A stretch of DNA of 64,000 nt from an uncultured Alistipes sp. (GTDB lineage Bacteria; Bacteroidota; Bacteroidia; Bacteroidales; Rikenellaceae). Both the position numbers and the translations under genes were made by a program. The notes under the pieces were generated by a model, which saw only the letters and a program-made list of their open reading frames with translations, had not been told where the DNA came from and ran no database searches. Below, one piece after another: positions 48,862 to 58,763 of the stretch. The first letter of the stretch is position 1; each line of letters opens with the position of its first letter. The stretch is taken from positions 24,592 to 88,591 of the forward strand of contig CALVFO010000003.1 of NCBI GenBank assembly GCA_944326855.1, read 5' to 3'.

Positions 48862-49710
48862 ATGGCAAAAAACATCGAAAAGTCATCCGACACCGAGATG
48901 ACTTTTTTTGAACATGTCGAAGCCCTTCGGCCCCATTTGGTGCGCAGTATCATGGCCCTGCTGATCGTGATGGTCGTTGCCTTTCTGGGCAAAACATTCG
49001 TCATCGACTGGATTCTGATGGGCCCCCAGTCCCCCGACTTTATCACCAACCGACTGCTGTGCCGCATTTCCCATTGGTTGATGGACAACAATACATTGTG
49101 CATCAACCAGGTGAAATTCAACATGGTCAATACTTCGCTGGCCGGACAGTTCAACTTGCACATGACGGTTACCCTGGCTACGGCAATCGTGGTGGCCGTA
49201 CCCTATCTGCTCTGGGAAATCTGGCGTTTCGTCGTACCGGCTCTGACCCCCTACGAACGACGCAAAAGCCGCATGTTCGTTCTCTATGTTTCGCTCTGTT
49301 TTTTTGCCGGGCTCTGTTTCGGCTATTTTCTGATCGTTCCGCTGTCGATCAACTTCCTGGCAGGCTATCAGGCCAGCCCCGAAATCACCAACATGATCGA
49401 CGTGAAATCCTATCTGTCCACCGTGCTAACCGTCTCGATCGCCTGTGCCATTGTGTTCCAACTGCCGCTGTTGGTCTATTTTCTGGCTCGTATGGGCCTG
49501 ATTACCTCGGCCTTTCTGAAACGGTACCGTCGCCATGCGATCGTCGTGCTGGCCATTGTGTCGGCCATCATTACCCCTCCCGATCTGTTCAGCCTGATTC
49601 TGGTTGTGATCCCGTTGTACGGACTCTATGAATACAGCATTGTGGTCACCCGCCGGGTCGAAAGACACAAGGCACAGGCCGAAGCCGAGGAAATGGCGCA
49701 AGCTCAGTAA
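48862..49710 (+). CDS. tatC: Twin-arginine translocase subunit TatC
   Basis: 282 residues with six membrane spans. Starts with the conserved TFFEHVEALRPHLVRS (the signal-recognition EHxxxLR), contains FVVPALTPYERR in the first cytoplasmic loop, and the ITPPDLFSLILVVIPLYGLYE end. The N-terminal periplasmic loop (about 50-100, with CRISHW and CINQV) is longer than in E. coli and has two cysteines, a feature of Bacteroidota TatC. Reads twin-arginine signals and partners with TatA. Confidence 0.95.
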   Translation: MAKNIEKSSDTEMTFFEHVEALRPHLVRSIMALLIVMVVAFLGKTFVIDWILMGPQSPDFITNRLLCRISHWLMDNNTLCINQVKFNMVNTSLAGQFNLHMTVTLATAIVVAVPYLLWEIWRFVVPALTPYERRKSRMFVLYVSLCFFAGLCFGYFLIVPLSINFLAGYQASPEITNMIDVKSYLSTVLTVSIACAIVFQLPLLVYFLARMGLITSAFLKRYRRHAIVVLAIVSAIITPPDLFSLILVVIPLYGLYEYSIVVTRRVERHKAQAEAEEMAQAQ

Positions 49711-50074
49711 GACGTCAACCTCCACTCCCGGAAACGGGAACGATGTGAAACGCTCCTTCCCATTGAAACCGCCCCCTCCAATTATGGCTCCTGCGTTCGT
49801 GGAGGCCCCGCGCCGACCCATCGATCGGGAACCGACGCGCAACGCGGTTTTTCAGCCGTCTTTCAGATGTTTTCAGGTGACCCGGACTTATTTCCTAAGC
49901 CTTTCGCTTTGATCGGGCCGTACCATACGCTTCACAGGCCCATGTGCTCCTTGGCATAAGAAAGCAAATCCATTCCCGCATTTTATCGGCATAACCTACA
50001 AACAAGGAGGACGCACAGATGCGTCCTCCTTGTTTATTCATCCCTGACGGGTCCTTCATCGTTGACAAGGGACT
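49711..50074. other. Intergenic region, tatC / Ca-ATPase
   Basis: 364 bp between convergent genes. Apart from the terminator at 50000-50035 I see no promoter, RNA or coding signal; a possible 94-codon frame (49628-49912) runs out of tatC and has no family resemblance. Confidence 0.6.
50000..50035. terminator. Bidirectional terminator
   Basis: A 15-bp stem AAACAAGGAGGACGC / GCGTCCTCCTTGTTT with 6-nt loop, between tatC and the convergent ATPase gene. Confidence 0.8.
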
Positions 50075-52651
50075 CTACAGATGTCCCTTTTTACGCACAT
50101 AGGCTACGATCCGGCCGATTTCTCCGACCCACATCACCACCGATGTAGCTCCGATAATCAAGCCCCAATGTGCCCACGAAAGCGGAACGGTCCGAAAGAC
50201 CTCCCCACCCCAGGTGACGATGATATATTGTCCGACCAGGATCATCAGCAACACCAAAAAGAACGGAGTACACCCCTTAATACTGCGATACAGCGGCACA
50301 GAAGATCCGAATCCTTTGGCGTTGAACATATTCCAGAACTGCAACATCACGAAAACCGTAAAGAAAGCCGACAGTTCGTAGACCGTAATCGACGCCCCGA
50401 ATCCATACAGCAACCCGAGCAGCACGGCAATGAACAACGCCCCAACCCCCAGAATCGTACGGGCCATGGAAGGGGTGATGATAAAGTCGGTATTTTTGCG
50501 CGGTTTTTCTTCCATCACGCTCCGGCTGGGCGGCAGCGAAGCCAGGGCCAGGGCAGCGAACGTATCCATAATCAGATTAACCCACAACATCTGAGTTACC
50601 GTCAAGGGCAACTGACTGCCGAAGATCGACCCTAAGAAGACGATGACGATAGCCACCACATTGATCGTCAACTGGAACAACACAAAACGCTGAATGTTCT
50701 TATAAAGCGAACGCCCCCACATCACTGCCGTGGCGATACTGGCGAACGAATCGTCCATCAGGGTGATATCGCTGGCCTCCTTGGCCACCGAAGTGCCGGT
50801 TCCCATCGACAGCCCGACATGCGCGAAATTGAGTGCCGGAGCATCGTTGGTTCCGTCACCGGTCACGGCGACCACCTCGCCTTTTTCCTGCAACAGCCGC
50901 ACCAGACGCTGTTTATCCAAGGGACGGGCCCGCGACATGATCTTGAGCGACTGTACCCTCTCCAGCAGTTCTTCATCGCTCATGGCGGCAAATTCCGTTC
51001 CCGTCATGTGATTGTAATCGGTATCTTCCGGAGTCCACAGCCCGATCTGACGTCCGATTTCCTGGGCCGTAGCCGGCGTATCGCCCGTAACGATCTTCAC
51101 CTCGATCCCGGCACCCAGACATTGAGCTACAGCGGCCGGAACGTCTTCACGTACCGGATCGGAAATGGCGGCAATCCCGTAAAACTGCAACCCTCCGGCA
51201 GCCAATGCCTCCTCGCAGGTACGAGCTTCCGGACAACAAGCATAGGCAAAGCCCAGCGTACGCATCGCCATATTCTGATAAGCGGTCAACTGTGCTTCGA
51301 CTTCCGAGGTCCGGTCGAACGGCACACAACGTCCCAACACAATTTCGGGAGCTCCTTTCACATAGAGCATCCGACCCCGGGTCGGAGAATCGACCAACGT
51401 AGCCATAAACTTCCGTTCGGTCGTAAAGGTCAACTGATCCACCACCGGTGCAGCCTCCCGCAGACGCTGGTAAGATACCTCCCGCGACTTCATCCACAAC
51501 AGCAGAGCCCCTTCGGTAGGATTTCCGATCACCTTCCCGTGCGCATCCAAAAAAGCCGTCGAATTGGTTGCGATGCTTTCGTCCAGGAGCGAAGGATCGT
51601 CCAGCCCGTAAGCACGCATTTCATATACCCGCATTTCGTTACAGGTCAGGGTCCCGGTCTTGTCGGTACAGATCACCGTAATGGCCCCCATGGTCTCGCT
51701 GGCGTGCATCTTGCGCACCAGGTTATTGGTCTTCAGCATCCGGCGCATATTCACGGCCAGGCTCAGCGTCACACTCATGGGCAAACCTTCCGGCACGGCC
51801 ACCACAATCAGCGTAACCGCCACCATGAAATACTGCAACAACTCACCCGCTACGGTAATCCAATCGGCGTTTCTCAACTCGCCCGTCACAAAAAAACCTT
51901 TGATGATCAGGGCACAGAAGGTCAGTACGGCCAAAATCGTTCCCACCCGACCGATCAATTTCGACAATCGGGTCAGCTGGAGATTCAGCGGCGTCTGTTC
52001 TTCGCTTTCGATGGTCGACTGCTCGGCCACCTTGCCGAATTCGGTCGCATCACCCACGGCCTCGACCTGCATAACGCCATGGCCCTCGATTACAGTCGTC
52101 CCCCGCAACACCTGATTCGACGGATAAGTCGCCTCCGGTTGAAATTCGGCCGGATCGGTGGTTTTATCGATCTGAGGCTCTCCGGTGAGAGTCGACTCAT
52201 TGACGCGCATCGACACCGCCTCCAACAACAATCCGTCGGCCGGGATCTCCTGCCCGCTTTCGAGCACCACCACATCGCCCACGACGACCTCCTGTTTGGG
52301 TATCTCGCACACGACACCGTCCCGGATCACCGTTACCGGCGTATCGTCATTGGTACTATTGAGTACGTCGAACTTGCGCATGGCGTCGTACTCGAACCAG
52401 AAGCCCACACCCGTCGCCAAAAAGATCGCACAAAAAATACCGATCGTTTCGGCGAATTCCTGATGAATAAAGCCGATAATCAACGACAGAAACGCCGCCA
52501 CCAACAGGATCCGGATAATCGGGTCGTTGAACTTTTCGAAAAACAGCACCCATAAAGACTTGCGTTTGGGAGGAGTCAGTAAATTGCGGCCATGTTTGGC
52601 ACGGCTTTCCTCGACTTGGGCCCGGGTCAGGCCGGTAAACGAATTTGCCAT
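50075..52651 (-). CDS. Calcium-translocating P-type ATPase (PMCA type)
   Basis: 858 residues. P-type ATPase: phosphorylation site CTDKTGTLTC, actuator loop ESTLTGEP, hinge VTGDGTNDAPAL, and the ion-site helix VAVPEGLPMSVTLSLA (P-E-G-L as in Ca pumps). The N-terminal cation-transporter domain (GLTRAQVEESRAKHGRN) and C-terminal helices are complete. It exports Ca2+ at the inner membrane. Transport of another divalent ion cannot be excluded. It stands alone on its transcript, 52 nt after rodA. Confidence 0.93.
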   Translation of the reverse strand: MANSFTGLTRAQVEESRAKHGRNLLTPPKRKSLWVLFFEKFNDPIIRILLVAAFLSLIIGFIHQEFAETIGIFCAIFLATGVGFWFEYDAMRKFDVLNSTNDDTPVTVIRDGVVCEIPKQEVVVGDVVVLESGQEIPADGLLLEAVSMRVNESTLTGEPQIDKTTDPAEFQPEATYPSNQVLRGTTVIEGHGVMQVEAVGDATEFGKVAEQSTIESEEQTPLNLQLTRLSKLIGRVGTILAVLTFCALIIKGFFVTGELRNADWITVAGELLQYFMVAVTLIVVAVPEGLPMSVTLSLAVNMRRMLKTNNLVRKMHASETMGAITVICTDKTGTLTCNEMRVYEMRAYGLDDPSLLDESIATNSTAFLDAHGKVIGNPTEGALLLWMKSREVSYQRLREAAPVVDQLTFTTERKFMATLVDSPTRGRMLYVKGAPEIVLGRCVPFDRTSEVEAQLTAYQNMAMRTLGFAYACCPEARTCEEALAAGGLQFYGIAAISDPVREDVPAAVAQCLGAGIEVKIVTGDTPATAQEIGRQIGLWTPEDTDYNHMTGTEFAAMSDEELLERVQSLKIMSRARPLDKQRLVRLLQEKGEVVAVTGDGTNDAPALNFAHVGLSMGTGTSVAKEASDITLMDDSFASIATAVMWGRSLYKNIQRFVLFQLTINVVAIVIVFLGSIFGSQLPLTVTQMLWVNLIMDTFAALALASLPPSRSVMEEKPRKNTDFIITPSMARTILGVGALFIAVLLGLLYGFGASITVYELSAFFTVFVMLQFWNMFNAKGFGSSVPLYRSIKGCTPFFLVLLMILVGQYIIVTWGGEVFRTVPLSWAHWGLIIGATSVVMWVGEIGRIVAYVRKKGHL

Positions 52652-52703
52652 ATTTTTTGGTTTTCGATTAATTTCACATCAACGGGCTCAGCCCTACAAC
52701 ACA

Positions 52704-54143
52704 CTATAACATAAACTGTTCCTGCTTGGACATATCCAGTCGAATCGCCACGAACAGCAACAGGGTAAAAGCAATCAAGGACGATCCTCCATAACTGAAA
52801 AACGGCAGGGGAATACCGATCACCGGCATGATGCCGATGGTCATTCCGATATTCACCAACACGTGGAACAGAAAGATCGACGCCGCACAATAACAATAGA
52901 TCCGGCCGAACGGTTCCATCTGACGTTCTCCCATTTTAATAAGCCGGAAAGTCAGCACCGCGAACAGTACCACCACCAGCGCACTGCCCAGAAAGCCCCA
53001 CTCTTCGCCCACCGTACAAAAGATAAAGTCGGTACTCTGTTCCGGAACGAAATTGTATTTGGTCTGAGTTCCTTCCAGGAATCCTTTGCCGGAAAAGCCT
53101 CCTGAACCGATCGCAATTTTCGACTGGTTGACATTGTAGCCCCACCCTTTCAGGTCGGATTCCAGTCCCAACAGATCGAGGATACGTTTCTGCTGATGCG
53201 TCTGCAACAGATTGTCGAACACATAGTCGATGGTATGCGTGAAGGCCAACGAGCCGAAAAATAAAAACACAAAAAGAAAGATATTCCGCAATTTGGACCG
53301 GTAGGCATACAACAGCACCACCGGCAAGGAGAGAATCACCGTAATGAGCAGGCTGGCATACAACGATAAAACCGGACCGAAAGCCAACCAGGCCCCGATA
53401 TAGATCAACAGCGTTCCCAAAGCGACACCCGCCAGGTAGATGACCTTTCCCCGCCAGTCGCCGTTGGTCGCTCCTTCAGCCACGGTGCATACGATCACCA
53501 TGCAGGCCAGTAATACTGCCGGTTCCAACAAAAAAGAGAATACGAACAAGGAAATGACCATGATCAGGGCCACATAGACCCATCGATTGAAACCTTCCCG
53601 ATAGAGCATAAACAGGAAGGAGCCATACACCAGGGCCGATCCCGTATCGTTTTGCATCATGATGATCGAAACCGGCAGCAGCAGGATCAAAAAGACCCGA
53701 ACCAGGTCTTTCAGGTTGTGGATATCGAAGCTATAAGAACTCATATAGCGGGCCAACGCCAGCGACGTGGTGAATTTGGCCAGTTCCGTAGGCTGAAGGG
53801 CAACCGGACCGATCACAATCCAGGCTTTGGCCCCATTGACCTCTTTCCCGAAAAACAGCACGGCCAACAACACCAACAACATCAGCCAATAAAGCGGATA
53901 AGCCAGCATGTGATAGTATTTATCGTCGATCAGCAGGATCGAAATCGCCAGAAAAGCCGATACCCCGATCCATACCAGCTGCATCCCGTATCGTTGAGTC
54001 AGGTCGAAAATGCTGGCATGACTCTCGTCATAAACCGCCGCATAGATATTGAGCCATCCCATCAACACCAACAGCACATAGACCAGCACAGAGGTCCAGT
54101 CCACCCGTCCGAGGGTCAATCCATTACCCGAATCATTTTGCAT
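52704..54143 (-). CDS. rodA: Rod-shape SEDS glycosyltransferase RodA
   Basis: 479 residues with about 10 membrane helices. SEDS family: GAKAWIVIGPVALQPTELAKF (catalytic-site region with the conserved RWI/AWI and P-x-E) and the C-terminal signature IGIPLPFFSYGGSSLIAF. It polymerises glycan strands with PBP2 for lateral growth. Longer than the E. coli form, with an extra region (about 240-330), as usual in Bacteroidota. Start overlaps mrdA by 11 nt, so the two are coupled. Confidence 0.95.
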   Translation of the reverse strand: MQNDSGNGLTLGRVDWTSVLVYVLLVLMGWLNIYAAVYDESHASIFDLTQRYGMQLVWIGVSAFLAISILLIDDKYYHMLAYPLYWLMLLVLLAVLFFGKEVNGAKAWIVIGPVALQPTELAKFTTSLALARYMSSYSFDIHNLKDLVRVFLILLLPVSIIMMQNDTGSALVYGSFLFMLYREGFNRWVYVALIMVISLFVFSFLLEPAVLLACMVIVCTVAEGATNGDWRGKVIYLAGVALGTLLIYIGAWLAFGPVLSLYASLLITVILSLPVVLLYAYRSKLRNIFLFVFLFFGSLAFTHTIDYVFDNLLQTHQQKRILDLLGLESDLKGWGYNVNQSKIAIGSGGFSGKGFLEGTQTKYNFVPEQSTDFIFCTVGEEWGFLGSALVVVLFAVLTFRLIKMGERQMEPFGRIYCYCAASIFLFHVLVNIGMTIGIMPVIGIPLPFFSYGGSSLIAFTLLLFVAIRLDMSKQEQFML

Positions 54144-55950
54144 AGTAAGGATAGTTAATGGGTAAAGTTTTCACATACTGTACCAAATCGGGGCGTTGAA
54201 TGGTATCCGTCAGGTAGAGTTCCGTCACCAGACTGGCAATCGGCGCCGCAATCCGTGCTCCGAATCCTCCGTTTTCCACATACACCGACACGGCGATTTT
54301 GGGATGATTCCGCGGCGCAAAACACATAAACGTACTGTGGTCGGCTCCATGCGGGTTCTGGGCCGTACCCGTCTTTCCGCAAATATCCAGACCCGGCACA
54401 CGCGCAATACCCCCGGTGCCGCCCTCCTGATTCACCGCCCGGTACATCCCTTCGACAATGGGATCGAAATATTTCGGATCCACTTTGGTATAGTGATCCT
54501 CGTAAAAACGCGAATCGATCGAATCCCGATCGTGAATCCGTTTGACCACATGCGGGATGCGATAATGGCCCCGATTGGCGATCGTCGCCGCCAAATTCGC
54601 CATCTGCATGGGCGTACACCCCAATTCGCCCTGACCGATCGAAAGCGATATGACCGTCAGACCGTTCCAACTGCCCCGGTATACTCGATCGTAAAAGGCC
54701 GACGAAGGGACATTCCCGTTCAATTCTCCATAAAAGTCGGTATTCAGTTTGCGTCCATAACCGAAACTGCGCACATAGTCTGCCCACACATCGAATCCCT
54801 TCTTGATGCTGCCGTACTTTTTGTTCTCGATGATATTGCGGAAGACATAGCAGAAATAGGCGTTGCAAGAGGTCTGTACCGCCCCCGTCAGATCGATCGG
54901 CGACCAGTGATTATGACATTTTACGCCCCGTCCGTACGGGTATCCTCCATGGCAGGGATAGGTTTGCGATTCCACCAGAACTCCCTCCTGCAGACCGATC
55001 AGTCCATTGAGCGTTTTGAAGGTCGACCCCGGCGGATAGCTGGCCATCACGGCCCGATTGAACAACGGACGGCGACTGTCCCGCAGCAGTTTCATGTAGT
55101 TGTTTCCCCGCTGACGTCCCACCAACTCGTCCGGATCGTAGGTCGGGCTGCTGGCCATGACCAGAATCTCGCCCGTTTCGGGCTCGATAGCGACCACACT
55201 GCCGACTTTTCCTTCGAGCAACTCCTCGGCCAGAGCTTGCAACCGTCCGTCGATGGTACAGGTAATGGCAATTCCGGGCGAAGGCAACGTATCGTAGATT
55301 CCCCCGGCATAAGATCCTTTGGGAATCCCGTGCACATCCACCATTTCGATCTTCACCCCTTTCTCGCCCCGAAGCACCTCCTCATAAGCCTGTTCGATAC
55401 CGCTCATGCCGATATAGTCTCCGCTGCGATAGTAGGGATTGCGTTCCAGAATACGGTCGTTCACTTCGCCCACATACCCCAACAGATTTCCTGCCATCTT
55501 GGTCGGATAGGAACGCACCGTACGATAAACCGTAAAGAAACCGGGAAAGTTCCGCTCATCCAACCGAACCTTCACCTCTTTGGGCAACTGTTTAAAGAGC
55601 ACCGAAGCCCGGCGGCGCGAAAAATTGGAGGCCTTTCGCAGTTCATTGCGGATCTGCTCGACCCGAACCCCCAGAATCCGGGCCAACTCCAACGTATCGA
55701 AAGGCTTCACCTCGCGCGGAATCGCCATCAGATCGTACGCCTCCTTACTCTGGACCAAAAACGCTCCGTTGCGATCGTATACCTCGCCCCGAGGAGGATA
55801 CTGCACCATATAGCGCAGCACATTATTGGCTGCATCGGTCTTGTAGGTCGTATCCACCACCTGGATATAAAACAAGCGCAACAACAGCACAGCCGTCACC
55901 ACAACGACCACCCCTTTCAATGTCCGCACACGTTCACTTCCGTTTTCCAT
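54133..55950 (-). CDS. mrdA: Penicillin-binding protein 2 (transpeptidase)
   Basis: 605 residues. One N-terminal membrane anchor (about 12-30), the PBP dimerisation domain (about 55-225, YPPRGEVYDRNG) and the transpeptidase: catalytic S309 in STFK (SxxK), SCN at 361-363, and KTGTAQ. It cross-links peptidoglycan made by RodA. The gap to mreD upstream is about 300 nt, unlike the tight spacing elsewhere in the operon. Confidence 0.95.
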   Translation of the reverse strand: MENGSERVRTLKGVVVVVTAVLLLRLFYIQVVDTTYKTDAANNVLRYMVQYPPRGEVYDRNGAFLVQSKEAYDLMAIPREVKPFDTLELARILGVRVEQIRNELRKASNFSRRRASVLFKQLPKEVKVRLDERNFPGFFTVYRTVRSYPTKMAGNLLGYVGEVNDRILERNPYYRSGDYIGMSGIEQAYEEVLRGEKGVKIEMVDVHGIPKGSYAGGIYDTLPSPGIAITCTIDGRLQALAEELLEGKVGSVVAIEPETGEILVMASSPTYDPDELVGRQRGNNYMKLLRDSRRPLFNRAVMASYPPGSTFKTLNGLIGLQEGVLVESQTYPCHGGYPYGRGVKCHNHWSPIDLTGAVQTSCNAYFCYVFRNIIENKKYGSIKKGFDVWADYVRSFGYGRKLNTDFYGELNGNVPSSAFYDRVYRGSWNGLTVISLSIGQGELGCTPMQMANLAATIANRGHYRIPHVVKRIHDRDSIDSRFYEDHYTKVDPKYFDPIVEGMYRAVNQEGGTGGIARVPGLDICGKTGTAQNPHGADHSTFMCFAPRNHPKIAVSVYVENGGFGARIAAPIASLVTELYLTDTIQRPDLVQYVKTLPINYPYYAK

Positions 55951-56155
55951 GCTCTCGTTTATACCTTTTCAGCCATTCTTCCGACAAGCCGGAGAGTCGA
56001 TGCTCTTCCGTGCCTGTCAGATTATCTCTACACGCTTGATCCCCTTTTATCGCCTCCGCTACGCGCTCCACCAGGATCCGGAATCCGAAGCGTCTCCGAA
56101 ATCGCCGGGCGAATATTGCCGGACCTGCAAACGGGTTCGGCTCAGAAAACGACAA
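55934..56155 (-). CDS. Possible small basic protein between mreD and mrdA
   Basis: 73 codons, ATG 56155 to TGA 55934, overlapping the mrdA start by 17 nt. The C-terminal half is natural-looking and charged (ERVAEAIKGDQACRDN, GLSEEWLKRYKREHG); the N-terminal half is arginine-rich and less convincing. No family match known to me. It would fill most of an otherwise unexplained 302-nt gap in a compact operon, and the overlap would allow coupled translation. Could be chance. Confidence 0.3.
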   Translation of the reverse strand: MSFSEPNPFAGPAIFARRFRRRFGFRILVERVAEAIKGDQACRDNLTGTEEHRLSGLSEEWLKRYKREHGKRK

Positions 56156-56252
56156 ACCGGGAATTGGGGTCCAACAAAACCCGACCCAGGAAACTCAGAA
56201 CCCGGTTTCGGCAGCGACAGGCTGCCGGATCCGGGCCGCGACGGGCAGGAAA

Positions 56253-56783
56253 CTATTCCGTACCGCGGTAACCGCCCGGACGATTGACCGCAAAAAGGCG
56301 TTGCGTAAAGTAGACCAACACCAGATTCACCGCCGAACTGAGAACGATCCGCAAAAGCGTTACGTAAAAAAACCGCCAGGAAAGCGTTTCCAACATAAAA
56401 AACACAACGCTATGCAAAAAAATCAGGACCCCGGCGTAACGTAAAAATTTTTTCAAGCCCAGTCGGTTCACATTCGGCACTCCTCCGTCTTTCACCTCGT
56501 CTTTACCCACCAGAAGCAACAGGGCCGTCGGACGACAAAAGGCCACAAAAAGGATGGCGATGGTATTGATTCCCGCCGTTCCCATGAAAAAATCGACCGA
56601 TATCCCCAACAAAGCCGCCAGCATCAGCAATCCGCTTCCGGATATCTCCATCGGAAGCAAAAGCACAAACGCGACATACACCAACGGATGCACATACATG
56701 CTGACTCCGATCCGACTGAACAAAAAGACTTGCAGCAGAACCAAGGCCACAAACAGAATCGTATATTCCAAAAACTTATGCAT
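56253..56783 (-). CDS. mreD: Rod-shape-determining protein MreD
   Basis: 176 residues with about five membrane helices and few polar stretches, the MreD pattern. Motifs: VHPLVYVAFVLLLPMEISG and GISVDFFMGTAGINTIA (the D-F-F-x-G of the family). An inner-membrane member of the elongasome linking MreC to the rest. 40 nt after mreC. Confidence 0.9.
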   Translation of the reverse strand: MHKFLEYTILFVALVLLQVFLFSRIGVSMYVHPLVYVAFVLLLPMEISGSGLLMLAALLGISVDFFMGTAGINTIAILFVAFCRPTALLLLVGKDEVKDGGVPNVNRLGLKKFLRYAGVLIFLHSVVFFMLETLSWRFFYVTLLRIVLSSAVNLVLVYFTQRLFAVNRPGGYRGTE

Positions 56784-56823
56784 ATCGCCCTTGTTTCATC
56801 GTTCGGAGATTCTTTTCTCCGGC

Positions 56824-57690
56824 TCAATTCCCGCTTTCCGGATGCCGGACACTCTCTTCCAGGGCATCGCGTTCTTCGGCGTCGAGGTATTTCACCGCCA
56901 GGACATGATTCAGGCGGGTAATGTCGGCATGCAACTTCACCTTCACCTCGTAATAGGTCGCATTCCGCAATTCGAAACTTTCCACCGTCCCGATCATCAC
57001 ATCGGGCGGGAAAATCGACGAATAATCGGTCGTCAGAATGGTATCACCCTTCTCGATGGGAGCGTATTTCGGAATTTCGGTCAGCGTGACATACTCATAA
57101 CTGATACCGTCCCAATAGATCGAGCCGAAATACTCCTCGCCCTTGATGCGTCCACTGGTATTGAATTCGCGGTTCAACACCGACATGCAGACCGAATAAC
57201 GTTCCGAACAACTCAAGATATATCCGGCGATACCGTCTCCGGCAATCACCGCCATGTTGGGCTGCATGCCATCACGCACCCCCTTGTTCAGGGTAATGTA
57301 ATTTTCCTGTCGGGTAAAGGAGTTGTTGACCACCCGGGCATCATAATATTCATAGCGTCGTTCCCCGGTCGGAGTGAACAACCAGGAGCTGTCCTGAACC
57401 ACCGACAAGAAAGTCTCCTGCCGGGAGGTATCCGGACGCAACGCATCCAACTCGTTGTGAAGCCGGGCCAGCTCCTCGACCAGGCGCCGGTTTTCGCTAC
57501 GCAGGCTGAAGTAACTGCTTACCCCCGACAATTGAGCGTAAAGACCGCCCACAACATAGTTGGAGGCGGTCACAAGTTTCACTTTCGTATAACTGGTACT
57601 GTTGGCGTAATAGTGTATGGCCAACGACTCGAGAATGATAAACAACAAGAAAAACTGAATCTTCTTGAGGAACAGAATCAACTTTATCAT
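56824..57690 (-). CDS. mreC: Rod-shape-determining protein MreC
   Basis: 288 residues: a membrane span (about 9-27), a coiled coil (about 60-90, RSENRRLVEELARLHNELDA) and the periplasmic beta-domain with NYITLNKGVRDGMQPNMAV, DGIAGYI and TDYSSIFPPDVMIG. It bridges MreB and the PBP2/RodA synthase. 48 nt after mreB. Confidence 0.93.
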   Translation of the reverse strand: MIKLILFLKKIQFFLLFIILESLAIHYYANSTSYTKVKLVTASNYVVGGLYAQLSGVSSYFSLRSENRRLVEELARLHNELDALRPDTSRQETFLSVVQDSSWLFTPTGERRYEYYDARVVNNSFTRQENYITLNKGVRDGMQPNMAVIAGDGIAGYILSCSERYSVCMSVLNREFNTSGRIKGEEYFGSIYWDGISYEYVTLTEIPKYAPIEKGDTILTTDYSSIFPPDVMIGTVESFELRNATYYEVKVKLHADITRLNHVLAVKYLDAEERDALEESVRHPESGN

Positions 57691-57738
57691 TCCGGCATAT
57701 TCGTTTTAAGGGACCCTCACACGGAAGGGCACCCAATA

Positions 57739-58758
57739 TTATCTCATCAGGAACGAGAAGCGGTGAATATTCTTCAAGGCGATACCTGTACCCCGAGCCA
57801 CGGCCCGCAAAGGATCCTCGGCCACATGGAACGGAATGTTGGTCTTTTCGTACAGACGACGATCCAAGCCCTTGAGCAATGCCCCGCCTCCGGCCAGATA
57901 AACACCCTTTTTCGCAATGTCGGCATAGAGTTCGGGAGGAATCATTTCCAACACTTTCATGATGGCCGCATCCACCTTCACCAACGATTTTTCCAACGCG
58001 TAAGCCATTTCGGTATACGACAGCGAAATCACCGACGGCAGGGATGTCAGGATATTGGGTCCGGTCACCTCGAAATCTTCGGGTTCCTGATCCAGCTCGG
58101 ACATGGCCGCCCCTACCGCAATCTTGATGTCTTCGGCCGTACGTTCGCCGATACGGATGTTATGCTGCTGACGGACATAGGTCTGAATGTCTTCGGTGAA
58201 GACATCGCCCGCCACATTGATACTTTCACTGCAGACGATACCGCCCAAGGAAATACAAGCGATCTCGGTCGTACCCCCTCCGATATCCACCACCATGTGG
58301 CCTTCAGGTGCCTCCACGTCCAGTCCGGCCCCCAGAGCGGCAGCCATCGGTTCGTAGATCATATACACCTCACGTCCTCCGGCATGTTCGGCCGAATCGC
58401 GTACGGCACGGATTTCCACGTTGGTACTTCCCGAGGGAATGCAAATCACCATCTTGAGCGACGGGCTGAACATACGTCCCGAAGTCTTGACCATCTTGAT
58501 CAGACCACGCAACATCAGTTCGGCCGCATTGAAATCGGCGATAACCCCGTCTTTAAGCGGACGGATCGTCTTGATATTCTGATGGGTTTTACCATGCATC
58601 TGCCGGGCCTGTTTACCGATCGCCACCAGTTTCCCGGTATGCTGATCCAGGGCCACGATAGAGGGCTCGTCCACCACGATCTTCCCGTTGTTGATGATGA
58701 TGGTATTGGCGGTACCCAAGTCGATCGCAAGCTCTTGCGTCAATGAAAACAAACCCAT
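57739..58758 (-). CDS. mreB: Rod-shape-determining actin MreB
   Basis: 339 residues, the bacterial actin that guides lateral wall synthesis. Phosphate loops IDLGTANTIII and VDIGGGTTEIACISLGG, the connecting helix ICIPSGSTNVEIRAV, and YLAGGGALLKGLDRRL near the C-terminus. Only 5 nt after purH. Confidence 0.97.
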   Translation of the reverse strand: MGLFSLTQELAIDLGTANTIIINNGKIVVDEPSIVALDQHTGKLVAIGKQARQMHGKTHQNIKTIRPLKDGVIADFNAAELMLRGLIKMVKTSGRMFSPSLKMVICIPSGSTNVEIRAVRDSAEHAGGREVYMIYEPMAAALGAGLDVEAPEGHMVVDIGGGTTEIACISLGGIVCSESINVAGDVFTEDIQTYVRQQHNIRIGERTAEDIKIAVGAAMSELDQEPEDFEVTGPNILTSLPSVISLSYTEMAYALEKSLVKVDAAIMKVLEMIPPELYADIAKKGVYLAGGGALLKGLDRRLYEKTNIPFHVAEDPLRAVARGTGIALKNIHRFSFLMR

Positions 58759-58763
58759 AGTTT

